Origin: Pararge aegeria
Lineage: Eukaryota > Arthropoda > Insecta > Lepidoptera > Nymphalidae
Length of the DNA stretch: 64,000 bases
Assembly (NCBI RefSeq): GCF_905163445.1
Contig: NC_053187.1
Location: 10,044,001 to 10,108,000 of the forward strand
Direction: 5' to 3'
Positions 1 through 12,364 of this stretch are shown here, piece after piece. The first letter of the stretch is position 1, and every line of letters begins with the position of its first letter. Under the pieces are notes generated by a model, which saw only the letters and a program-made list of their open reading frames with translations, did no database searches and was not told the DNA's origin. A program made the position numbers and the translations under genes.

Positions 1-2531
1 CTAATGAGCAATCAAGTCCGGTGAGGGCATATAAATTACTGGAATAACGGAGACAATGCTGTCAATTTCAAAATTCATTTAATAGCTATTCACACCCACC
101 ACAGTTCACTTTACGCCACCGTGCATTGTCACAATAATATCAGGAAATATTTTCAACACTTAATATATTATGTTCAAAACGTTAAACTTATGTTCTCATA
201 CAGGGAGCACCGAAATCCGAGCATATTTAATACATTTTATTTTCTGCATCAGGTACCTTAACAATATTATTAACATTTTAATTTAAATCTCGCCGAAATA
301 AGTCAACAATAAGCATTTATTAGCCGTACCACAGACTACTGTAGTACAAATTATATTAAAACTTCATAATGAAATACCTATTTATACCTCGCCTATTCGG
401 AGGTAGAAGTCACAGTTTCGGAACTAACTTTCGCATTGCTGAATCGTTTGCGTATAGTTTTGTGGCTAATGTATCGTCAACTTTGGGCAGCTAGCTTTAG
501 TAGTGAATATTCTGTTTTGCAATTCATCCTATTCCTCTGCCGTGGAAGCCGTGGAAACTTCAAATGGAGCAAGGTTGAACGGCTCAGGAAATTTAAATAG
601 ATTATTATTCACACAAGAATTGGAGGGAAGGATAAAACCCTACCAGACTACAGTACCTATAAGCTTCACAGAATTAACATAATGTTTGCTTCGCCAGAGC
701 TCCAATGCTACTAGTCTCAGGAATTACATATTTGATTTATTTTCAGATGCAAAATTTCTAACAAGACACTTGGACATTTACGAAAAAGTTACCAGAAAAT
801 GATAACGCTTCAATCTTTTCTTATAGTGATATCGAGAAATTCATCAATCCCTGCCACATAGATATCTGCATTCACCGTATATTTAAACCTCATGTTTCAG
901 TAATTTTATATCACTGTACGGCTTGAGGTATGGAATAAAATTAATAGTATTTATAGGCAGTTTTATAAAGTAGGAAATAAAAGGCCTCATTAGTAAAAAG
1001 GAAATTGCGGCCTCCCACGGAGAAATCTAAAATAAGGTCAAAATGTTAGCTATTTTTTACTGGCTTTTATCTTCGAGCTATCTATTGTATGGGGTTATTG
1101 TGAAACCAATTGAGAGCCTCACAGGTACATAAGAGGGCTGTAAAAACAACCTACATACATCAGACAATGTGTCCGCGTATTATAAGGGAATCATGTTTTT
1201 ATACCTAGTCTAATTAAAATTTCTAAGTGTATAAATAAAACTTTGAAGTGCATGAAATCTTGAAGAAATATAGGAATTTATGCTAATGACAACTTCTTTA
1301 TTGAAGACCTGTATACTAAGCTGAGCTCACATATTTTATTGCTCTGAAAAGTAAACCTATTGAATCCATATTTAAATCACAACAAAAATATTAAAACACT
1401 AGAGGACTGATAACAGGTTTTATGGATTATTACATCCGTTGCTTATTACCGGCCATAAATTCGACTATCCGTCGTTAAATGTAATTATTTTGCAACTAAT
1501 TGCGTTATCGATGACGTTATCGCTGTGCTAATAATTTGGTGATCGTGATTGTAGGTACTACGAATCATTACGTAACAGATATAAAAACTAAGTTTTACAA
1601 TAAAACCTGCTTAAGCTTCTAATCTATATGTATATTTAGCGAAAGGTCACTGACTGTTTCTCTGACTTATTCTTGAGAAACAAGAGGGTGAAATGGGGAT
1701 TGGAAGTTTGTATGCAAGTCCTATGTTTTTGAAATTAGATACATGAACATCGGCATTTATGTTATTGGCTTTAAATAATAAATAAATGTGTAAACTATTT
1801 TGGAAAATAATTTCAGGGTGGTAAAATGGCGATAAAAGTTTTTACTGTTTTTTTTTCACTATCTACAGACTAGAAATTTAGCAAATAGGATTCTATTGAA
1901 GAATATTTCAGGTTAGGGACACCAAAATTTGCATAAGAGGTTACTAATTATAAATAAATGGGTTAATAAGTGATGCACGTACAACAGTCGAGAAGTTTAA
2001 ATGCGGAAAATAATGCGGATGTCTTCATTAATGTGGTCAAACTAGGATGGCAGCGGAATAAACGGATTCTTTGTAACTCCGGTTATAGTATTGAACCGCA
2101 ATATATTAATATAAAGGACAAGGTGTGTCTTTCCGTCAGTTTATAGGTATGTAACGTATAAACTATTGAACAGGTCTTAAGAAAATTTTCCGGTAGCTTT
2201 CATTCTGGAGAAGGGCATATGCACCATTGAGGATCTTCTCAAACTCATAGGAAATAATGAATTGTACGCAGACGAAGCCTTGGTCATTAGCCTAAATCAT
2301 CCTGAGCTGCACACTACTAGTTTTTAACAGTTTTTTTTTAAACTTTACTTTTATAAATCAGTTTTAAGTATGTATTTCTGTCTGATTGTGACGTGATAAC
2401 GTATAAAAAAGGCGAGCCCGGGTTTTTTTTTTAATTTCAGGGTAAATTTAATAGAAAAAAACAATAAATAATAATTTATATATATAATATGAATAAGTGA
2501 TATTTTGTAGATTTTAAGTTTATAAACTCAC
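1..2531 (-). other. Intron or flanking sequence below the 2532 donor
   Basis: Starts with GTGAGT at 2531 on the minus strand and runs off the window. AT-rich, no repeat I can name, no exon on the minus strand. A short open plus-strand block at 2181-2327 is treated as a finding, not a gene. Confidence 0.5.
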
Positions 2532-3425
2532 CTTTCTCAGGAACGATTCGTTGCAAGTTTGAGCTGTCCCTTTCCAGTGGTAGTGACGATATCTGACGTT
2601 TCCAAGTAATTTTGCACCGTGTAACATGGACACTTCGTACACGATACGACGTATGTTAAGTACATCCGTACGTTTCTTATATTTATTTAGCTTACGTCGA
2701 CGAACTATACGCTCGTCCGGTTCGGAATACTCGCCGGTGCTTGTAAGCCCTTCCTCAGCGGCCCACGCACTTAGTACACTTTCTATAAAACTGAATAATT
2801 GCTGTACGTTTGGCTCTAATTTGCTAGGGATGTAGAGATAAGGCGAAACGGTTTTTTTTGGTACTATTGTCTTTTCCTCGGGTTCATCTTCTGGTGGAGG
2901 GGCGACATCGTGATAAGGACACGAGTGTACTTTATGGTGGTGGTGATGGTGATGATGATGGTGATGCTTCATTTTATGTTTTGGATCCTTCGAAACCGAA
3001 CCGCCACCGCCTTCCCCTTTGTCCGCGGTTTCCCCGCCGCTTGAATGCGAATCTGCACTGCGCTCTCTGTGCGGTTTAGGCCGTCCATTAGACTGAAGAG
3101 CTACCAGAGCTCCAGCAGCTAAGCAGCAGTGGTGTGCAACGCAGCAAAAACGAGCATCTCCTTTAGCAACGCCCGTGTGCGATTTGTGGCAGAACGAAAT
3201 ATCTGGTACTCTGGCTCCGAGCGCCGCCAAATGCGCGCGGTCGGCGCACACCTGCATGAGGAGATTTTCTCCGAAGTGCACAGTCTTATGGCGGCGGCGG
3301 CGGAGGTGCATGAGCGTGCCGCTGCCAGCCAGCGAGGGCGGTGCGGAGGCGGAGGCAGGCTTGCCACGGGGCTCGGACGCACGCGCACATCTAGGCGGCG
3401 GCACGCGTTGCGTCTCCACCATCAT
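2532..3425 (-). CDS. First coding exon of a minus-strand gene; possible alternative first exon of sif (uncertain)
   Basis: Open for 298 codons from ATG 3425-3423 (a second ATG follows at once) to a phase-0 donor, AAAG|GTGAGT, with the intron starting at 2531. A TGA lies in frame six codons upstream with no acceptor between, so this is a true start. Visible features: Arg-rich stretch then KTVHF at residues 47-51, fitting the RVxF docking motif of protein phosphatase 1; a Cys/His-rich patch at 79-101; Ser/Gly-rich linker 125-146; eleven His at 154-164 encoded by mixed CAT/CAC; acidic/proline stretch 175-185; a hydrophobic segment 208-221 (FSFIESVLSAWA); and a basic nuclear-localisation-like cluster at 240-251. 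I do not recognise the protein family. Codons are GC-rich unlike the surrounding DNA. It lies on the same strand as, and downstream of, two sif exons, so it could be an alternative N-terminus of sif or the start of a separate gene. Confidence 0.82.
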
Positions 3426-3480
3426 TGGCGAGGAGCGGCGTCAGCGGCCGGCGCGCGAACGTCACCTCATCACGAGTTAC
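3426..3480 (-). promoter_or_regulatory. GC-rich 5' leader / probable core promoter region
   Basis: The 50 bases above the ATG at 3425 are rich in CG and GC steps and continue the GC-rich block of the exon; beyond about 3485 the sequence returns to AT-rich. No TATA box is visible at a sensible distance, so a TATA-less start is the likeliest reading. The in-frame TGA that fixes the start codon lies here. Inferred from composition only. Confidence 0.45.
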
Positions 3481-5459
3481 AATCCCACTTCTTACTATTC
3501 CCTCTCCTCACTCCCTAAATGTAGCTTTATTAAATCATACACGAAATTTTGCCTACATCTTACAGTTCAATGTCATTTTGAACACTCACTGATATCATTT
3601 TTTGCAAATAAAGTTTTTAATTAATCGACTGTTTAATAGTATTTGTTAAATATACTAAACATCTAGATAAATTACACAAAGTGAGTAATAAAGTATTTAA
3701 AATAAAATGTTTCCATGGTACTAAAACATACACAAGTACGCGTTTAACTTCATCGCACTTTGTCTAATCAAATACCAGCTTTAATTTGCCCTTTGCGTTT
3801 TTAATTAACTAATTTTGTGAAGACATATTATTACGCAATTATGGCGCTTTTAACTCAACGACAAACGCTTTATCTCATGCCTCAATACCGACCTAAACGT
3901 CAAATATATCAAAGTTATTCTTGTTCATTTGATAAAACAGTTATTGGTTATTATTCTGTCAAGTATATCTTATTGTTGTTTATGTTTGATGTTTAAGTTA
4001 ATGTATCGATGTATTTTTTTTAATTGCTTGTATTTTATTCTATGATAAGATTCATCAAATTAAAATAAAATAACGCATTACCATAAAAGTAGATAATTAA
4101 GAAGAAGAGAGTATAAAGAAGAAGCGATGGTACATGCGAGTAGGTTTAAAAGTCTGAGCTGTAGTTATTTTTTAGTCTTCATTACGTCTAGGTGTGAAAC
4201 AACAAAGGCAAATTGCTTGCCTCTGAGCTAAAGACGGCTGTGTTCAGAGAAATTGGGTTACCTGTCGATAATAATGAGTTGTTTTTCTGAAGTTGTTAGT
4301 TTATTTACGATTTCGAAACTTTAAATAGACAATTGGAATATTAAGGTAATGTATAGGTATACACAGCTGAACTAACGTTGTTTTTCGTCAGTGTTCCCGA
4401 CGCAGATACGCGGTGTTTTCTTGCGCTCTAACATTTGAAAGGTGCTGTCAATTGAAGTGTGACAAAACACTCATTTAATAATATGGGGGTTTTCCAGGTA
4501 ATGACGGTAAAAATTATTAAATTTTTAAATTTAACTGTGAAGCTGGTTTAATTTTTAGTCTAAGTAGTCTGTTCTGGTTAAGTGATTTCATTCAATATTA
4601 TATATATCATTTATAGCCTAATATACGTTAACAACTATATCCAATATATCAGTTTATAAATCATTTACCTTATACACTTATTTAAAACTACTATAGACTA
4701 TGTTGTTTACATAGTTAATATTAAGTTAAAACCTCATTTTTCGATGTCGGTTGATAAAGTATCACTTTATCAAGTCTTAAAGTCATTGAATCATATCTTC
4801 ATAAGAAGTATGATTGTCAAAAAAATGCAAAATTTCCTCACGATGTTTGACGTTGCGGTGCCTCGACACAGTATATATAGGTTCTCAGTGAACCAAACGA
4901 TAGCGCGACGGAATGAACTTGTGGTGCCATCTATCGCAGCTTCCAACAACTTTTTTACCTCTTTACAAACGGCCTATCGGCCGCTTGGGGTGACGCGAAC
5001 GCGCTATTGTAGGTTTTAAAGTTGCGTTCCGAGTCCGTAATTATTATACAAGAAGCTGGATTGTCATTCTTGTTTTTATTATTCCTATATCTGATGCAAT
5101 TTTAATATATTACGATATCATTCCTTAGCTAACATTAATTCGCATGGGAAAATTTGTGTAGTGGTTAGAAAATACAATAGCTGTCTTATTATTTTATTCA
5201 AAATATTATTAAACTATCCTGAATGTTAAATTTTTTTTTTTTTTAGCATTATTGAATGTTTTATATGATATTTTTGAGTGTACTCTGAACTTCGGTAACT
5301 TCCGCGGTATTGCTAACTAAGCATTATTTACGATGGTATTTGTCTCTTTGGTTGTGATCGTTTTACTGAAGAAAACCTAAAGAAATATATGCTCATCATT
5401 TTTGCGAATTATCAATTTTATATTCTATTTTAAAATTTAAAGTAGAATAAATTAAAATT

Positions 5460-5715
5460 TAGCGTACCCAGCCCGCTTCACCGGGCTAGACTTTACTTTA
5501 TTTTATTTAAACAATAAACTTACATAACTAAATTTTTTATTTAACTCAAGGTCTCAAAGGTAAGAGTAACTTCTCTTAACTCAAACTCATTTAGGTCAAT
5601 CCGGAGATTCCCTGAAAGTTTAATTAAAATCGGTCCAGCCGTTTTGGAGCCATATATTTAATATATAAAATAATTCCAGAAACAAAAACACGTATATCTC
5701 TACCTCTTTAAAATA
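5460..5715 (+). repeat. Dispersed repeat remnant
   Basis: Contains GAAAGTTTAATTAAAATCGG and TCCAGCCGTTTTGGAG, a phrase common to many insect retroelement 3' regions; a weaker match is at 12262-12300. A GC-rich hairpin (AGCCCG/CGGGCT, about 5469-5486) opens it. Confidence 0.4.
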
Positions 5716-6509
5716 TAAGTAAGAAGTTACGATTAAAAAAATCATAGCAAGATTTACTAACGTTCAATACAAACAGATGTTTTATTTTAATATAAGGCTC
5801 CTAACAAATATTGTGACAAGCTATAAAACAAAGTTCTCGTTTTAAAATTATTATGTACTTATTTAACGTGTTAGACATATATAACGATCCTCACTCTATC
5901 CTAATCAAAGATAAATTTTATCGTTTATATAATTGGGTCCGAGGAAATGAAAATGCTTTAAAGCTCAACAGATGAAACTCCTATAACAATTATTATATTA
6001 TCTATTTATTTCAACGATAATTGTTGAAGATTCCTTCAGCGAGAAGTTATTTGAAAGTACTTAAGGTAAAAATAAAATTTGCACAGAGAAAACCTTGCAA
6101 TAGTTTAACAGGAAATACGTCAATAACGAGTGTCCATGTAATACGGGGCTGCATTTGAAATAGGTTGTTCTCTGAAAATGACGTTAACAAGATGTCAAGG
6201 TACTATGATAAAGCAAAAATAAACCATTGCAAAACATTGTAGACAATAAAAGCCATATTACAATATTTCCCGGTATTCAAAAATCAACCTTATATCGTAT
6301 CGGGTTGTTATTATACACAAGTTCAAAATACCTAGTACCTGCCTAGTACATTTTTATCATACATTATGAAACCACAAATAGTCACAAAAATAATTCTTTT
6401 AGCAATATTTTCGTATAATGTAAAACGAGAATCATATTTCAATAAGCCATACAAAAGTTTCGGCAAGAATCGTCTATTCGGAATATATTAATTTTTTTTT
6501 TTAATTTTT

Positions 6510-6930
6510 AAATATCACCCATTACCGGCAAAATACAGGGCATGGGTTCCTTTTAAGAATGAAAAGAGTTTCGGACGTAGTCCACCACGCTGGATTGAAT
6601 GAGTGTGGATTTATGGATTTCACGCGAAGACAACAATGTGGGCAACTCTCAGGTATTGAGAGAGTTGTCCTGACAGCTGCTGGACTAAAGGCCTCTCCCA
6701 ATTGTGGGGATGCCCATACTCATGCTGGCAAAAAGTTGATGATCGCAGTAGATGGTGGTAGTAACAATAGCGTAAAGGACGCTACTGTCCTTTGTCTGGT
6801 ATATTATAAGATATTTTATTCCATAAATTAAAAACGCACATAGGTACCTCCGAAAACTTAGAGGTGCTGGGGATCAATCTCGCCCCCCTTAAAGGGAAGC
6901 TGAGTTATAACCACTAAGCTATCTACGCTT
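6510..6930 (-). mobile_element. Composite SINE cluster
   Basis: 6515-6625 matches the 3' part of the SINE family also seen at 14245 and 20020 (a phrase like AGTCCACCACGCTGG). It is followed by a second 3'-end type with a GCTGCTGGACTAAAGGCCTCTCCC phrase in shortened form at 6678-6700. At 6860-6930 there is a tRNA-derived head reading on the minus strand. A 90-codon plus-strand ORF over 6559-6831 is repeat sequence, not a gene. Confidence 0.6.
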
Positions 6931-6940
6931 TCTATAAAAT

Positions 6941-7080
6941 CATCATCCAACATCTCCTGAGGATGCTCCGGTGTCGGAGCGAAACGTGCGTAGAGGGGTA
7001 CATTGCCGAAGATCTGTTTGGTGTGGGGTATAAGGATTGAAGAAATTATAAATTACACCATACAGATTCTCATAATATAT
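6941..7080 (+). repeat. Unclassified repeat family R, copy 1
   Basis: Carries CATCTCCTGAGGATGCTCCG, then GCGAAACGTGCGTAGAGG, CATTGCCG, GATCTGTTTGGTGTGG and a GATTGAAGAAATTATAAATT block. The same ordered blocks recur at 10605, 51915, 53121 and 61440. Confidence 0.7.
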
Positions 7081-7479
7081 CATAGAATATACCAATATTC
7101 TATCCAATACGGATAAGGTTGCTATTGGATAACCTTGTTTGAACTAAAATTTATTATTAGTGGCCACAAAATCTGGTCTCGCAAAAGTTAAATGACGCAA
7201 ACTGAATAATTGCGATGGAAAGTCGAGGATCGTTAGGACAAAGATAAAACGATGCAAATCGGTCAAATTAGGAGCGCCACGAGATTCCAATAATTCTATT
7301 ATGAGTTGGTTTAAATAAACCGGGGTTTAGGGGTTTTATTTATATTCATTAATAATAATTATTACTTTTTGGTTACTAGGCCAATTTAGTACAGGGATAT
7401 GTTTTTAGTACTTTTTAGATTTTCTTGTTTTGGTGTAACACTAGACAAGAAATAATAACGACTGGAACGACGACGAACC

Positions 7480-7665
7480 ATATAATTTATAAAACGTTTT
7501 TTCCTCGTTCTCACGATGTTTTCCTTCACCGTTGAAGCAGGTGATATTTTAATTGCTTTAAACGCACATAACTTAGATAATTTGTTGTTTGTACTGGGAT
7601 TCGAACTCGGACCGAAATGGAAGACGAAGTCCTAACCACTAAGTTATCACTGCTTCGAAAAAAAT
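7480..7665 (-). mobile_element. tRNA-derived SINE
   Basis: The reverse strand carries a B-box-like CCGAGTTCGAATCCC (GGGATTCGAACTCGG on the plus strand at about 7598-7612) and a head ending in AAGCAGTGATAAC. The body has the CACCGTTGAAGCAGG phrase shared with the SINE at 35903 in reverse. Confidence 0.7.
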
Positions 7666-9932
7666 AATCTTGCATATATAAGAACATATATGCTACTAAT
7701 CTACCTAGTTCTAGCCTGGCGGGTTTACGTAGAATGACAGTGATTTCGTAACCATCGCTATTATTTCTGTTCTGCTGACCCTATTCTACTATAGGTTACA
7801 CTACGCAATTTGTGCGAAATTTCAGTCGATAACAATTTTTTATATGGTTAATATTTGCATGCTTGCAGTATTGAAATATTATATAGTCATAGAAAAAACA
7901 GCCTTCGTTTAATAACTTACGAATCGCATATTGTTTACTACAGGTTTTTAATATAAAAACATTCTGCCAAAAGCACTAGCTGTGGAATTGTGGACAAGTG
8001 TGAGCTTTAATACAATGCTGTTAAGTTTGTCTTTGCTCTGAAATTTCAGCGTTTCGATCCTCGAAAGTGACTCGATTTCGAGCGTACTAAGCTCTGCGGG
8101 CTAAGGGTACAAGCTTTTGAATTCTCTTAGTCTTAGTTTTAAGTTACGAATTTAGTTATCTCCGTTATCTCGCTAGAGTGCAAATATTTGTATGTACGCA
8201 TCAAGAGTGCCTTCTAAAGAAAAAAAGAGTGCCTTCCTATATTAATTTAAAAAAAATTTTTTGTATCTGAATGTGATAAATTTCGCAAAACACCCGCTGC
8301 GTATTCAAATCAACGAACTTATCAAAAACTAAGCAAAAAAATCAACATAAGTTCCTCCACTGAGCTACTTTGTATTTCATTCATAACGTGAGATTGATGT
8401 ATTTCTTGTAGTTTTGTCACGTTTTAATTACGCTAACAGCCGGCGCGTCCCAAGGGAAGTAGGGCGTTATGCACCACAACAAAGCGTCATTGCATTTGGT
8501 CTATCACGACGGCATCGCTCACGGCCTTTATATGAATCTGAAATCTATTTGCATCGTTTTAACAAACAAGACCTTGCATTGTTTTTACTGTATTCTAATT
8601 AAACCTATATCTGACCTCCAATCCGAAAATTTCCTCGTACTTATATCTAATTAACATAGACACTAATAGAAACACTATGTAAAGGAGTGGCCTACAGAAG
8701 CTGGAATTATATAAGACGCCTTCCTTAGCGATAACATATTTACTAACTACTGTTGCTATTAATTTATTAGGGCGCGATCGATTATCCTTGATGAGTGATG
8801 ACGCAGTAAATTACAATTATAAGCTTATCCGCACGGGTGCTCTAACAACTTGGATTTCCGTATTATGTCTAATGTCCAGTGTCCAATACAAAATAAAAAC
8901 GTATCGAAATTTATTTCTTTAAGATGGGTTGTATTACAACTATTGAAAAGGTGCATCTCCGTGGAGAGACTTAATTCATTGGTGAATCTTAAAAGGACGT
9001 TGCAACAAATTCGCTTTTAAATAACGAGTAACTAAGGCAAAAATTTCATTAAAATAGTATGGATATCTAATATTTAATAGGCTTCTCAAAAAAAAAAAAC
9101 ATTTTTTCGGTTATAATTATTCTTAGGATACCCACCAAACTGCTCCAATGCTAGCCAAGCCCGCCAGGCTTTAACGATTATTATTACAAGTTAGTGAATT
9201 TAACCGGGACTGACGACTGCATAAACTGGATATGGACACCGCTATTACCGAGTATTTAAACATAAAAATCTAATACCTAAAAATTCTTGATCCGACTCAG
9301 GAATGCAGGCTAGGACCAAGCGATCCGTAGTTAAATACTCAAACCATGCGAAGGGATAGGAAACGAGGAAAAAGGCAAGCTCAAAAGACAAAATAAAATC
9401 ATCGTCACCAAACTTTACAGGATTACTCGCCAGGTAAATAACCACACACATTTTGTCCAGTTGTCATAGATTATATCAAATGAAACATAATTATTCATAT
9501 ATATTATGGCTTTTAACCAATCTAAAAAAGAACAATAAATTTTTGGTTTTATTCGTGGTTTAATATTATAACTTGGTGTACGACCTATGCGAGGCCTAAA
9601 ACGGTCGAGTTGAGCTACGTCAGTAAGCAAACGGGCCTGACTGTTGTTATTCGGACCATTACACCCTCTTCACGGTTCAGGGAGTACAGTAAAATGTCGA
9701 TCGCTGTTATTATCATTTATCACTTACATAATAATTAAACTCAAGAAGCCCTTCCTTAAAATAAACGTTTTTTCATAATTCAAATCAGTTATTGGCATAA
9801 GAGATGTTACACCCTTCGCCAATGGAAACTATGCAGCAAAATCAGGCATCAAATAAAATAATAAAAATAAACTAGAACAACTAAAAGTATATTTTATGCA
9901 CTGTATTCAAATACGTCAAATTCAAATATTTC

Positions 9933-10235
9933 TTTATTAAAATCGGCGTATAGGTGGCACTTTTGATGCGTTAATTACATACAAAGTGATTAGTGATGGC
10001 GATAACAACATTCGTAAACTTAAGACCAAAGCTGCGCCGGTTCCAGACGCGCCCTGGTCTAAAATTAAGCCCACAACAAACCTAGCCGGATTTTCTTTTT
10101 GTTTTCACCATCTCACATTATCATTTGAAAATATTTAAGAAGCAACCTGGTTAGAGCAATATTTCACAACTAAGCTTTTTTATCGTTTACGTAATCCTTT
10201 ATACTATAATAGGACTTTTCCAAAAACTTTCGCTT
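9933..10235 (-). mobile_element. LINE 3' end (CR1-like group), copy 1
   Basis: Begins CAAATTCAAATATTTC, then CCAGACGCGCCCTGGTC, AAGCCCACAACAAACC, TTTTCACCATCTCACA and a TACTATAATAGGA end. Same ordered blocks as 60715. Minus orientation with only the 3' part preserved. The LINE clade is a guess from memory of similar ends. Confidence 0.6.
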
Positions 10236-10604
10236 AATACAAACTTTGAACGTTTTTAGAGACATCCCGAAGATATCTACCGGTAATTTATCGTAATATT
10301 GTATAAAATTTCCTTTAAATTAATTGCTTATTTTATAAAGTCTAGTGTATTGCACCGAAAGTTTATTTTTGCTTTTAACGTTCAAATTATTGCAGTCACA
10401 TTTTCTTTTAAATTGAGATATGTTTCGTTAGATAAATTTTCAAATATGTATTGGCTGTAAACTGTCATTATTTTAACATCTTTAAATTTATCCCTAAATG
10501 ACTTTCTCGGACCCATTTGTAGAACGAAAATGGGAATGGAAAAATCTTTCAAATTAATATTGTATTAATTTGCTTTTACCCGCGCGAACCACATCTGCAC
10601 GATG

Positions 10605-10738
10605 CAATCTATATTTTTTTCAATCTGTATACACCATACCAAACAGATCTTCCAATATATACACTCTACGTAATTTTCGTTCCAAAACCGGATCATCCTC
10701 GGAAGATGTTGAATTTACAATGTACATTTCCTACATCT
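10605..10738 (-). repeat. Unclassified repeat family R, copy 2 (diverged)
   Basis: Reverse orientation: CACCATACCAAACAGATC, a changed middle, and CCGGATCATCCTCGGAAGATG then TTGAATTTACAATG in order. More diverged than the copies at 51915 and 53121. Confidence 0.6.
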
Positions 10739-12322
10739 TAGCAAATTAAATAAAACCTTTGAAATCGGTTAATGGATGAAAATATGCAGTTTCATCCGAT
10801 AACAATGCGTTAAAATATTTATTTTTGTGGCTATGGTTTGCTCTGTAAACCATAATATATTTAGTGAAACTAAATTACCGCTCATATCATACCCAACATA
10901 TTGGAGTTGTCATAACGTCATACACCATATGCTAAATCTAATATATAATATTTACCAATAATAAAACTGAACAGTTTGTTTTATTGTTTGTTGGTTTGAA
11001 CCGAGCAAAGTAAATAACAGGGCGTGACGCTGGGATCGTTAAATATCGTATAGAATACCAGATCATAGAATTTATAACATGATATATAGTGCTAAATATC
11101 AAGCCAACATTTCCCCTGACAAAATCTCTCATTATTTGAATAGTAGTAATAGTTAGCATTGATATCAACGTTTTAATCGTTTTATTTATGGTTCCTCTTA
11201 GAAAAGCGAAACGAATCTCACGCCAACGAATTTCATCGCCATAATTTGGTTGGTAAATCTTTGGTTTTCTTCTGTCATTCGTAACTTTAGTACTGCTGAA
11301 AATTTTCTCTCAAAACTACGATATGGGGTTGTTCAAGCAGTGGATAAACAAATTCTTCTACAGCCAGCAAATCATGCCTTCTTACCGTCTTGCTAGTTTG
11401 CCCGATATTTATATAAGGGATGCCTTTTTTTTTCATATCTATCGCTCTATTTTTAGATATTTCTTTGTGAAAAAGAGCATAATTTCAGCTATGAAAAGAA
11501 AAAATATATGACAAATATTATATTTTTAACCGTTATTGTGTTATTGTGTACTCAAAAAACTAAGCGCATCGCGTTGAAAATAGTTTCTTCCTACTAGTTA
11601 TATTGCGGCAAATAACGTTTGAAAATAATATATGCATCCATAAAAAATAATATATTTGTACAATAGTGCAATAAGCTAAAGCTTTTCTTTTGCAATATAG
11701 CCCGTCCACGTATTTAAATGATTGCGACGAAATTGACTTACTTTGACAATATATATTGGCTTATTTAATTATCTTAGTTATTTTTATATTTTTCCTACTT
11801 CCGTAGACATTTTTAATTACTCTAAATTACTTGTATTTCTGTGGCATCCGTTATAATTTTCTATTCACATATATTCTCTATTGAGTCAATGATATTTCAT
11901 GGTGTACCTATACAGTATATCTCATTGTAGATGAGATTTATTGAATTACTGAATATAATATTCCACCAAGGCAGAGGACTACTACGTCTCTCCGCACTTG
12001 AGCATCTACCGATTACGAGTTATTAATTGATATTCTCCCTTGAGGAGTTTCGTCTTTATTTTCGAAAAATCTGTAGTCTATCCTCTACAACTGTTATGGA
12101 ATTATCGAAGCATCACATCTCTCGGGTCATCATCTCTCGAAATCGCGTTAGATTTGACGGGAACATTGAGTGGCTACGCCGATGTGGACTGCAAATTGAA
12201 ATTAAATATGTTATTTGACTTTGATTGTTTAATTCAATACAAATTTGGAAACATAAAAATTTTCATCGAAATCTGTCCAGCCGTTACAGCTGTTAGGCGA
12301 CAAACACGCATACCAAAGCACT

Positions 12323-12364
12323 ATATAACAAACTATCAACCTTGAGGTTGATAGTTTGTTATAT
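12323..12364. repeat. Perfect hairpin, 20-bp arms, 2-bp loop
   Basis: 12323-12342 is the exact reverse complement of 12345-12364. A dispersed-repeat fragment (CCAGCCGTTACAG) lies just to the left. Confidence 0.95.

Noticed and set aside
2933..2972. Run of His codons that could suggest a cloning tag or vector contamination
   Set aside because: Mixed CAT/CAC codons, eleven units, embedded in a long exon with natural splice donor and GC-rich leader; no vector sequence nearby.
3129..3624. Plus-strand ORFs of 129 and 149 codons
   Set aside because: Antisense to the well-supported minus-strand exon; open only because of its high GC content.
4744..5019. 91-codon plus-strand ORF
   Set aside because: No domain, splice or promoter support; composition as the surrounding intron.
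5465..5490. Helitron 3' end (hairpin then CTAG)
   Set aside because: The base after CTAG is A rather than T, no matching 5' TC end is visible, and the stem is only 6 bp.
6559..6831. 90-codon plus-strand ORF
   Set aside because: Lies entirely in SINE-derived repeats.
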